From Calditrichota bacterium (lineage in GTDB: Bacteria; Calditrichota; Calditrichia; RBG-13-44-9; J075): a stretch of 5,941 bases of DNA. Below are positions 1 through 5,941 of this stretch, piece after piece (position 1 is the first letter of the stretch; each line of letters begins with the position of its first letter). A model generated the notes under the pieces. It searched no databases. It was not told where the DNA came from and saw nothing but the letters and a program-made list of their open reading frames with translations. The translations under genes were made by a program, and so were the position numbers. Where the stretch lies: contig JAJRYW010000309.1 in assembly GCA_024275555.1 (NCBI GenBank), positions 1 through 5,941 of the forward strand, written 5' to 3'.

Positions 1-14
1 AGCTCACGACGAAG

Positions 15-71
15 CCCGAAATCGGGGGGAAACCGGCCTCCCTCCCCGATTTCGGGGAGGGCTGGGGTGGG
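15..71. repeat. REP-like double palindrome downstream of waaA
   Basis: Bases 40-61 form a perfect 22-base inverted repeat: ten pairs, CCCTCCCCGA and TCGGGGAGGG, around a central TT. It is followed by GCTGGGGTGGGG. A second, smaller palindrome, CCCGA-AA-TCGGG, lies at 15-26. The first arm CCCGAAATCGGGG (15-27) is also the exact complement of 44-56, so the region can fold either as two small hairpins or as one 13-pair hairpin with a 16-base loop. The tail 'GGGAGGGCTGGGGTGGGG' resembles a class of dispersed intergenic REP-like palindromes I recall from several bacterial phyla. It lies 112 bases past the waaA stop and has no T-run, so it is not a classic terminator, but it could stabilise the 3' end of the waaA transcript. 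Bases 72-172 hold nothing I can recognise. Confidence 0.6.
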
Positions 72-172
72 GAAATTTCATGGGAAATTCGTTCATCACA
101 TTCAAACAATTTCATTCTCATACTAATTCACGGGTCTATAATCAAAATTCATAAGCTTGACACTCCTGGTGC

Positions 173-1459
173 TCAACTCCCACCCAGGTTTTCCAGCACT
201 TTCTTAACCGTCCGTTCTGTGGCGCCGCAATTTTCTTCTACCAATTCCAGTGCGGCATTGCCCAGGGATTCCCGATAGGCGTTATCGGTCAGCACGCGTG
301 TCAGGCGGGTCTCCAGGGCCTGCTCGTCGGCGACCTCGACATCCGGAACGGTGTGTTTGAGCAGGTAGGCTTCATAAGAGTTTTGGTTTACCGGCCCAAA
401 AAAGACCGGGATTCCATAAACGGCCGGCTCCAGGATGTTGTGCACATTCTGCTTAAATCCCCCGCCCACGTAGGCCGCCTCTGCCAGGGAATAGAGATTG
501 GCCAGCACCCCAATCCGGTCAACCAGGATCACCGGTTCATTGCGAAAGTTTTCAATCCGGGAGAGCCGGCAGGCCGGTATGTTTTTCAGCCCGGCTTCCA
601 GGTGGTGCAGATGCTCCGGGGAGGGTTCGTGCGGACAGATGATTGCCAGCACATTGTCAAACTGCCGGAAGATGTGTTTCAGCGCCGGAATGAAATGGGT
701 TTCATCCTCGGGCCAGGTGCTGCCGAAGACTAAAATACGTTTTCCCTCGACGAGGCTGATCGGCAAAATTTTTTTTTGACGGGATTCCCGGCTGCGGTAA
801 ATCACCTGGTCGTACTTGGTGTCGCCGACGATATCAATAATCTCCGCCGGGGCCAACTTTACGTAGTTGCTTTTATTCTCCGGGGAAATGGTCAGAATGC
901 GGGTAAACTCCCGGTAGAGGAGGCGGTTTAACCACAGGGCCGGTATGCGGAGGCGGGTGGAACTGCTTTGCAGGGTGGCGTTGATCAGGAAGCGGGGAAT
1001 GCCCAGGGAACAGGCCGCCCAAATCAAATTGGGCCAGACATCATACTTGGAGATAATCAGCGCGGCCGGTTCCAGAACCCGAAACAAGCGCCGTACACAG
1101 AACCAGCTATCAAAAGGGGTGTAGATAAACAAATCCACCCCGGGGGCGCTTTGCACATTTTCGTAGCCGGAGGGGGAGAAGAACATCACCACGCTATAAC
1201 TATCCGGGCGCTGTTCTTTTAATTCCCTTACAAATGGTTTGATGTGCTCAAATTCCCCCATCGAAGCGCAGTGGATCAGAAAAATTTCCGGGGTCTTCTC
1301 TTTAAACGATTGACGGAAACGCAGCGCTTTTCGGCGGGACTGGTAGCGGCCAATCAGCCCGCGCCGGGTTTTTCGATGCACCAGTGCGTAAATGTGGAAG
1401 AGAATAAATAAAAGGGGGAATACCAACACATTGTAGAAAAGTGCGATAAGTGAGTTCAT
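173..1459 (-). CDS. waaA: WaaA/KdtA, 3-deoxy-D-manno-octulosonic acid (Kdo) transferase
   Basis: A complete 428-aa GT30-family glycosyltransferase, close to the 425 aa of the E. coli enzyme. It transfers Kdo from CMP-Kdo to the lipid A precursor at the cytoplasmic face of the inner membrane, the first step of LPS core assembly. An N-terminal hydrophobic segment (about residues 4-27) followed by basic HRKTRRG fits the membrane anchor. The N-terminal domain carries CASMGEFEH (64-72), where Glu69 matches the catalytic base of the family's S-x-GE motif, then KYDVWPNLI (138-146). The C-terminal Rossmann lobe has VGDTKYD (211-217), FGSTWPEDE (245-253), CPHEP (275-279) and the donor-site stretch GGGFKQNVHNILEPA (332-346) with FFGP following. 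A weak AGGT lies five bases before the ATG at 1459. The number of Kdo residues added cannot be read from sequence. The gene is set apart from its upstream neighbour by a terminator, and its function is unrelated to sbcDC. Confidence 0.95.
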   Translation of the reverse strand: MNSLIALFYNVLVFPLLFILFHIYALVHRKTRRGLIGRYQSRRKALRFRQSFKEKTPEIFLIHCASMGEFEHIKPFVRELKEQRPDSYSVVMFFSPSGYENVQSAPGVDLFIYTPFDSWFCVRRLFRVLEPAALIISKYDVWPNLIWAACSLGIPRFLINATLQSSSTRLRIPALWLNRLLYREFTRILTISPENKSNYVKLAPAEIIDIVGDTKYDQVIYRSRESRQKKILPISLVEGKRILVFGSTWPEDETHFIPALKHIFRQFDNVLAIICPHEPSPEHLHHLEAGLKNIPACRLSRIENFRNEPVILVDRIGVLANLYSLAEAAYVGGGFKQNVHNILEPAVYGIPVFFGPVNQNSYEAYLLKHTVPDVEVADEQALETRLTRVLTDNAYRESLGNAALELVEENCGATERTVKKVLENLGGS

Positions 1460-1500
1460 CTACTACCTGGCCTGATTTCTCGCTCATGTCGAGTCGATTC

Positions 1501-1534
1501 AAAAAAATGCTAAAGCGGGTGAAGGTACACCCGC
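1501..1534 (-). terminator. Rho-independent terminator between DUF2461 gene and waaA
   Basis: On the minus strand, GCGGGTG (1534-1528), a six-base loop TACCTT and CACCCGC (1521-1515) form a perfect seven-pair GC-rich stem. It is followed by TTTAGCA and seven Ts (1507-1501). It sits 46 bases after the DUF2461 stop and has no T-run on the plus-strand side, so it acts in the direction of the genes. It probably ends the sbcDC-DUF2461 transcript and implies that waaA has its own promoter, which I could not identify with confidence in the 41 bases left before its ATG. Confidence 0.65.
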
Positions 1535-1580
1535 GGCGCTCGCCAACGCAAAGGGAAAGCAAAAAATACGATGGGTGCAG

Positions 1581-2291
1581 TTAGTCTGAAATCCCGGCGG
1601 CGCGATCAACCAGTCTTTTCATCCATTGGTGCAGCGGGGCCAGTTCCGCATAATGCCGGAAACAGTAATCCGGAAATTCTGCGGTGAACATCTCCCGGGG
1701 GTGAGGCGTTTCTACATAGGCGTAAATGCCTTTGTAGCGCAGCAAATCTGCCCGGGGATGATCGGCCGGAAATCCCCGGGGGATCCTTTTGTATTGCTCG
1801 CCCCCGATCCGGTAAGTGGAGTTACTGTGAAGGTCTGCCAGAATGGTTTCCAATTCCGGGCCGGTCTTGTCATCTGCAACCGACTCCCGAAACGTCTCCA
1901 GCACGGTTTTGCTGAAAATGTGCAACCCGGCCCCAATAAAGAGAGATTCGGGATTTATTTGCAGGTAAAAGCCGGGATTTTCCATTTTCTTCAGCGGGCC
2001 TTCCCAGAAAATCATGCTCAGGTGGGTTTTGTAGGGACGTTTATCTTTGCTGTAGCGAATATCCCGGTAAATCCGGAAGATCGATTTGTTGATCCGTGGA
2101 TCGGCGACCACTCCCGGGGCCAGGCTTGCCAGCCGCTCTCCGATGGCTTCGACAAAGCGCTGCGCCGGTTCGATGGCCGCCGATTGGAAGCGCGATTTGT
2201 TCTCCTCAAACCAGGGCCGATCATTATTCAACTTCAGTTCGTAATAAAACCGGATCGTCTCCAGGGAAAATCCTGTAAAATCTGAGCGCAT
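1581..2291 (-). CDS. DUF2461 / TIGR02453 family protein, function unknown
   Basis: A complete 236-aa protein, matching the roughly 220-230 aa usual for DUF2461 (TIGR02453). The family hallmark is clear at residues 73-87: RIYRDIRYSKDKRPY, fitting R-x-x-R-D-x-R-[FY]-S-K-[DN]-K-x-P-Y. Also family-like are LNNDRPWFEENK (21-32) near the N-terminus, the central GFYLQINPESLFIGAGLH (107-124), and PRGFPADHP plus LLRYKG (171-188). There is no signal peptide or membrane segment, so a cytoplasmic protein is likely. No enzymatic activity is established for the family to my knowledge; the conserved Arg/Asp/Lys cluster could bind a phosphate or nucleic acid, but that is a guess. The start at 2291 is chosen for its good Shine-Dalgarno and family length. 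The gene follows sbcC after 83 bases and ends before a strong terminator, so it may be the last gene of an sbcD-sbcC transcript, though a weak hairpin in the gap leaves this open. Confidence 0.9.
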   Translation of the reverse strand: MRSDFTGFSLETIRFYYELKLNNDRPWFEENKSRFQSAAIEPAQRFVEAIGERLASLAPGVVADPRINKSIFRIYRDIRYSKDKRPYKTHLSMIFWEGPLKKMENPGFYLQINPESLFIGAGLHIFSKTVLETFRESVADDKTGPELETILADLHSNSTYRIGGEQYKRIPRGFPADHPRADLLRYKGIYAYVETPHPREMFTAEFPDYCFRHYAELAPLHQWMKRLVDRAAGISD

Positions 2292-2296
2292 GTTTT

Positions 2297-2300
2297 CTCC
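2297..2300 (-). promoter_or_regulatory. Shine-Dalgarno GGAG that fixes the DUF2461 start
   Basis: On the minus strand GGAG lies five bases before the ATG at 2291 (GGAGAAAACATG). This supports the start at 2291 over the farther in-frame ATG at 2399, which would overlap the end of sbcC and add a 36-residue Arg-rich leader absent from the family as I know it. Confidence 0.7.
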
Positions 2301-2331
2301 GTTGGAAATAAAATGCGTGTTAAAAAAGCAA

Positions 2332-2353
2332 GACCTGCGGAAGGTTCCGGGTC
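2332..2353 (-). terminator. Possible weak rho-independent terminator after sbcC
   Basis: Read on the minus strand just after the sbcC stop, GACC (2353-2350) and GGTC (2335-2332) can pair, with an inner GGA/TCC stem and an asymmetric bulge between them. The hairpin is followed by TTGC and six Ts (2327-2322). The stem is short and imperfect, so this is at best a leaky terminator that would attenuate rather than stop transcription into the downstream gene. The call rests on shape alone. Confidence 0.3.
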
Positions 2354-2374
2354 GGCGCCCCCTTTCCGGGCTTG

Positions 2375-5300
2375 TCACGAAGAACGGGCGTCCTGCCAAC
2401 TGGGAATAACCTGGCTGCCCTCTTCTTCATCGTGGCGGATGTTCAGGTAGACGTCCATTTCCTGCTGAAGCTCCTCGACATGGCTGATTACGCCCACAAC
2501 ACGCCGCTCTTTGCGCAAGGATTTGAGGGCGTTGAAGACATCCAGCAAGGATTCTTTATCCAGCGTTCCGAAGCCTTCATCCAGAAAGAAAAAACTGTGC
2601 TCCGCCCCGGCTTGCACCTGCACATTGTCTGCCAGGGCCAGGGCCAGGCAAAGCGAGGCCTGAAAGGTCTGCCCCCCGGAGAGGGTTTTGACGCTGCGCG
2701 TCTGGCCGTTATTGAGCAGGTCGCGCACCAAAATTTCCGTTTCCGGGCCAATCTCCAGTTGGAGGCGGCGGCGAGTCAATTGCCGGAAACGCTGGTTCGC
2801 CGATTCGCATAAGTTCTGCAGGTAAAGACGGGAAGCATACTCGACAAAACGTTTTCCCTGGAACAAGCTCTTCAAGACCTTCAGATTCTCCCGGCGGCGG
2901 GAAAGTTCTTGTAACTCTTTTTCCAGCTTGTGACGCTCCTGTAACTTTTGCTTCAGTTCTTTTATTTGGGTTTGGATGGTTCCTATCTGTTGATTCGCTA
3001 TCTTTAGCTGCTGCCGGCTTTTTTCAGTCTGCCGGATCAGTATCTCTAACCGATCCGGATCAAATTCCCGCCCGGAAATCTTTTTTTCCAGACGTTCAAT
3101 CTGGCGCCGGATATCATGGGTTTGCTTTTCAAAGTCGGTAATTTCCTTGCGGGTTTTCTCCTCATCCAGCGCCAGGGCAAGCACCTTCTCCACGGCCGCC
3201 GCATCCGGATAGGGCGACTCTTTAATCTGCGTATGCAAGTTTGACAGCAGGGTTTCCAGTTCCGAAGCCAATCCGTCCAGCGTCTCTTTCCGCGTGCGGA
3301 TGACGCCGTTTAGCGTATCCAGATCGCTTTGCAGATGCTCCAATTCCCTTTTCTTCTCCTGGTGTTCTTGCTCCACCCGCCGGAGCTTTTTGCGGATGTC
3401 CCCCGCCTTCATCAACGCGTCTTTCGGGCTGAAGCCTTCCTCATCTTTCGCAGAAAAATATTTGAGCGACTCCCGCATCAGTGCGATACGTTGCAAATAT
3501 TTCAACTCCTCTTTTTCCAGGCTGTAAAGATCGCTGCGAAGACTGCCAAGCCCATCCCGGAGTTGCTCCATCTCCTCTAAAAGTTGTTGCTGATTTGCCT
3601 GGGCTTGTTTGAGTTTCTGTTGCCCGGTCTGGGCCTGCTCAAACTTACGCTGAATCGATTCTGCGGTATCGCCGCGAAATTTTTCCCAGCCAAATTTTTC
3701 CTGGTGTACCTCGATAGCCGCTTCGGCGTCGTTCAGGATCTGCCGGGCCTCTGCGAGTTGCTCCCTGATCATATTTTGTTTTGTGTTAATCTCTCTGAGC
3801 TTATTACCCGCTTCGGTCAGGCGCGCTATTTTTTCTTCTATGCTGTGCAATGCAGCTTTATGTTGCTTTACTTTGGCCTGGATCCGGGCGTCCTGCAGCG
3901 GCGCCGGATGGGTTAGGGAGCCACAAAGCGGGCACGGTTTTCCCGGTTGAAGTGATCCGGCCTGCTCAGCCAGGTGCGCCTGGGTGTGCAGGTGTTGCAG
4001 TTCTTCCATAATTGCGCTCTTCTCTTTTTGAAGCGCGGATTGCATAGAGTCCACTACGGATAAGCTGAATTTTTCCAGGGAGGGAAGATCAGCAAAGTCT
4101 TTCGCAAGCTCCCGGTAGATCAATTCAAAATTCTTTTGTGAGACATCGAAATCTGATTCCCTTCTCCGGAGGGTGTGTCGCGCCCGGGACATTTGTTTGT
4201 CCAATTGGGCCGCCTGGGTATGCCATTGCTGAACATGATTCAGAATATCCCAGTCCTCCCAGTGACGCTGCAAACTTTCCATTTCTTCTTGAATAGATTT
4301 GGCCTGTTTCTCTTTGGCCGCAAGCTCCCGTTGTTTCTTCTGAATAACGTCGGCGAGTTCTTTCTTGCGGGCGTCTAAACGGGACGCTTTGGTGCGGAGC
4401 TTGAGAATTTCGCTGATTTTCTCCAGTTCATTTGCCTGCGCCAGGAGCGTATCACGCTGTTGATAACGCTGTTCCAGTTCTGCGAACTGTTCGGCGAGAT
4501 CACTTCGGCGCTGTTCCAGTCCCCGGAATTTTTCCCGGTCCTGTTCCAGTATTTTCTGTTGTTGCCGAAGACTCTTTTCATGCTCTTTTTTTCTCTCTAA
4601 AATTGCCCCGAAACGGTTCCGGCAATTCACATATTCCCGGAGTGAATCTTCCATTTTCCGGATGGCTGGTTCACGGGCGTTCAATTCTTCCATTCGCTTC
4701 TTTTGCTGAGAAAGTTCCTGGAATGCCTGCTGAACATCTTCCAGGTCCCGCAAGGCCTTTTCCTGCTCCCGGAGATTTTTTTCCAGTTGCACCACCGTTT
4801 TTTGCTGCTCCGTTAATTCCGCTTCCCGGTTTCGGATCAATTCCGTCGAGACATCGCCAATCCCGCTTAAGGCGCCTTCCACTGTGCTGATAGCCCGCTC
4901 GTTTGCTGTTGCCAGCCGGCTCACCTTGTCCGATAAATCAAATCGTTGCAGATGGAAGATTTCCTGCAGCATCTGGGTGCGGTCTTTTTTCCCTAACTGT
5001 AAAAATTCCTGGAACTTTCCCTGGTGGATGATGATCGTGCGCCGGAAATTATCATAACTCAGCCCTAAAATCTCATCTGCGGTAAGCGTTTCGGGCTGCC
5101 ATTCTCCGTTAATTTTGCGAAACTGCCGCCGTTCAAATGCCCGAACCTGATCAAATTTGCTGCGATGGCGTTTGGCGCTCACTTCGAACCGGTATTCATC
5201 TCCGGCCCCCTGGCCGGCCCGGAAATCAAAACGGATCATAATCTGGTTCGATTTCAAATTCATCATGTTATAAGCCAGGCCGTCCCGCTGGTTTAGCCGC

Positions 5301-5470
5301 TCGGTTTGGCCGTAAAGCGTAAACGAGATTGCCTCCAGGATGGAAGATTTCCCGCTCCCCACCGGCCCGAAAATCCCGAAAAGCTGCGCTTCGGCCAGGC
5401 GCGAGAAATCAATCTCCTGAAGAGTTTGATAAGAATAAATGCCGGAAAATGTCAATCGTAGGGGAATCAT
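2375..5470 (-). CDS. sbcC: SbcC, Rad50-type ATPase subunit of SbcCD nuclease
   Basis: A complete 1031-aa SMC-like protein, close to the roughly 1050 aa usual for the family. The N-terminal ATPase lobe carries Walker A GPVGSGKS (residues 35-42, Lys41) and the Q-loop HQGKFQEFL (Gln150). Long Glu/Gln/Arg/Lys-rich coiled coils follow at about 190-500 and 530-865. They are split by the zinc-hook CPLC (Cys513, Cys516; bases 3923-3934) in the context KPCPLCGSLTHPAP. The C-terminal lobe has the signature LSGGQ (930-934), Walker B FFFLDEGFGTLD (960-971, Asp964, Glu965) and the H-loop His in ISHV (His997). All motifs needed for ATP binding, dimerisation and hook-mediated tethering are present. With SbcD it forms the ATP-dependent nuclease that processes DNA hairpins and ends. 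The ATG at 5470 gives the family-typical start MIPLRLTFSGI, 12 bases after the sbcD stop. No clear Shine-Dalgarno is seen in that gap, so translational coupling to sbcD is inferred. No frameshift or truncation is seen. Confidence 0.97.
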   Translation of the reverse strand: MIPLRLTFSGIYSYQTLQEIDFSRLAEAQLFGIFGPVGSGKSSILEAISFTLYGQTERLNQRDGLAYNMMNLKSNQIMIRFDFRAGQGAGDEYRFEVSAKRHRSKFDQVRAFERRQFRKINGEWQPETLTADEILGLSYDNFRRTIIIHQGKFQEFLQLGKKDRTQMLQEIFHLQRFDLSDKVSRLATANERAISTVEGALSGIGDVSTELIRNREAELTEQQKTVVQLEKNLREQEKALRDLEDVQQAFQELSQQKKRMEELNAREPAIRKMEDSLREYVNCRNRFGAILERKKEHEKSLRQQQKILEQDREKFRGLEQRRSDLAEQFAELEQRYQQRDTLLAQANELEKISEILKLRTKASRLDARKKELADVIQKKQRELAAKEKQAKSIQEEMESLQRHWEDWDILNHVQQWHTQAAQLDKQMSRARHTLRRRESDFDVSQKNFELIYRELAKDFADLPSLEKFSLSVVDSMQSALQKEKSAIMEELQHLHTQAHLAEQAGSLQPGKPCPLCGSLTHPAPLQDARIQAKVKQHKAALHSIEEKIARLTEAGNKLREINTKQNMIREQLAEARQILNDAEAAIEVHQEKFGWEKFRGDTAESIQRKFEQAQTGQQKLKQAQANQQQLLEEMEQLRDGLGSLRSDLYSLEKEELKYLQRIALMRESLKYFSAKDEEGFSPKDALMKAGDIRKKLRRVEQEHQEKKRELEHLQSDLDTLNGVIRTRKETLDGLASELETLLSNLHTQIKESPYPDAAAVEKVLALALDEEKTRKEITDFEKQTHDIRRQIERLEKKISGREFDPDRLEILIRQTEKSRQQLKIANQQIGTIQTQIKELKQKLQERHKLEKELQELSRRRENLKVLKSLFQGKRFVEYASRLYLQNLCESANQRFRQLTRRRLQLEIGPETEILVRDLLNNGQTRSVKTLSGGQTFQASLCLALALADNVQVQAGAEHSFFFLDEGFGTLDKESLLDVFNALKSLRKERRVVGVISHVEELQQEMDVYLNIRHDEEEGSQVIPSWQDARSS

Positions 5471-5482
5471 AGGTGGTTTCGT

Positions 5483-5941
5483 TTAGTTTGACTTTTCTTC
5501 ATCCGCCTCGCTGGCCAGAACTTCCCGGAATAATTTCATCAACTCCGAATTGGGCGGCTGTCCTTTTTTGAACTGAAAGTAATCCACAAACAGTTCTTCC
5601 ATTGTTTTTTTCGACTGGAACTGCAACTGCCCGCTTGTTCCGGAATCCTCTTGATCTTCCAGCAGGGGAATAACCGCCAGAAGCCGCGGATGGGCCTGGT
5701 GCAAGCGGTGCTGATCTTCCGCGGTGAGGTAGTGGGATGTTTTGATTGCGATTTTCACGTAGCTGTCGGGATGATCATCCAGCCACCGGACCGCGGCATC
5801 AACCGAATCGAATTGTCCCCGCAGAAGCCGTTTCCCGCTTTTCAGTTGTACCGGGGTGATGCACGTTTCTTCGTTTGGATTCGCCTCGATGATAACCACA
5901 AATTTTTCCTGATCGGCCTCACTGAAACTGTAGGCGAGCGG
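5483..5941 (-). CDS. sbcD: SbcD, exonuclease subunit of SbcCD (C-terminal part; 5' end outside window)
   Basis: This is the last 152 codons of a gene that enters from the right edge. The frame stays open to the edge: upstream of a GTG at 5899 it reads PLAYSFSEADQEKF, which matches the SbcD-family 'GSPLPYSFSE' segment that closes the metallophosphatase domain. The GTG is therefore an internal Val codon, not the start. The rest fits the SbcD C-terminal (capping/accessory) domain: a segment with AIKTSHYLTAEDQHRL, then HPRLLAVIPLLED, and a final helix LFVDYFQFKKGQPPNSELM ending in an acidic tail with TAA at 5485-5483. In the family, SbcD is the Mn-dependent Mre11-like nuclease that pairs with SbcC and cleaves hairpins and protein-blocked DNA ends in the cytoplasm/nucleoid. 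The phosphoesterase motifs lie outside the window, so catalytic competence cannot be judged. The close spacing to an intact sbcC strongly supports the call. Confidence 0.93.
   Translation of the reverse strand, partial: PLAYSFSEADQEKFVVIIEANPNEETCITPVQLKSGKRLLRGQFDSVDAAVRWLDDHPDSYVKIAIKTSHYLTAEDQHRLHQAHPRLLAVIPLLEDQEDSGTSGQLQFQSKKTMEELFVDYFQFKKGQPPNSELMKLFREVLASEADEEKSN

Noticed and set aside
137..162. TATAAT at 137-142 and TTGACA at 157-162 on the plus strand
   Set aside because: They are in the wrong order to form a promoter; neither has a partner at proper spacing, and either would drive transcription antisense into waaA.
1302..1562. Minus-strand 86-codon open frame overlapping the start of waaA
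   Set aside because: It runs through the terminator hairpin and into waaA in another frame, and its sequence looks like no protein I know.
1626..2285. A 219-codon open frame on the plus strand covering nearly all of the DUF2461 gene in antisense
   Set aside because: It mirrors a gene with clear family motifs, its translation shows no recognisable domain, and GC-rich codon choice on the real strand readily creates open antisense frames.
2292..2399. A longer start for the DUF2461 gene at 2399
   Set aside because: It would overlap the end of sbcC, cross the hairpin and T-run, and add an Arg-rich leader; the ATG at 2291 has a good Shine-Dalgarno and gives the family length.
3923..3934. CPLC in the middle of SbcC considered as a separate metal site or an inserted domain
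   Set aside because: It is the standard Rad50/SbcC zinc hook at the coil apex, in its expected position.
4432..4890. Plus-strand open frame (152 codons) inside sbcC; similar ones at 2372-2812 and 3584-3916
   Set aside because: All lie opposite an intact sbcC. Their Pro/Phe- or Leu-rich translations are the expected antisense of coiled-coil Glu/Lys/Gln codons.
5483..5899. Treating the GTG at 5899 as the start of a small separate gene
   Set aside because: The frame stays open to the window edge and the upstream residues PLAYSFSEADQEKF match SbcD, so the gene is a partial sbcD.

Overview
The window reads as an ordinary chromosomal segment of a Gram-negative bacterium, with GC close to balanced by eye. 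All four genes lie on the minus strand, so transcription runs from high to low coordinates. The Gram-negative assignment rests on a full-length Kdo transferase (WaaA/KdtA), which is only needed where lipid A-based lipopolysaccharide is made. Several WaaA signature variants (SKYDVWPNL, GDTKYD, GSTWPEDE) remind me of the Bacteroidota/Calditrichota (FCB-like) form rather than the enterobacterial one. That is recall, not a search, so the phylum stays uncertain.

Layout in transcription order: (1) 5941-5483, the C-terminal part of SbcD (Mre11-type nuclease), cut by the window edge. (2) 5470-2375, complete SbcC (Rad50-type ATPase, 1031 aa), starting 12 bases after the sbcD stop. (3) an 83-base gap with a weak hairpin plus T-run. 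(4) 2291-1581, a complete 236-aa DUF2461/TIGR02453 protein of unknown function. (5) a 121-base gap with a convincing rho-independent terminator. (6) 1459-173, waaA. (7) 172-1, a gene-free tail holding a REP-like double palindrome.

SbcC and SbcD act together as the MRN-like SbcCD complex, an ATP-gated nuclease that opens hairpins and trims DNA ends; the 12-base spacing fits one operon with coupled translation. The DUF2461 gene follows in the same direction and may be read through from sbcDC, but a shared function is not shown. WaaA belongs to a separate process, lipid A/LPS core assembly at the inner membrane, and the terminator before it suggests it is transcribed separately.

I did not find a new defence system, mobile element, CRISPR array or RNA gene. 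The items most worth a second look are the REP-like palindrome pair at the left edge, the uncharacterised DUF2461 protein beside sbcDC, and a strand-biased excess of the hexamer CCGGGA that codon choice mostly explains.
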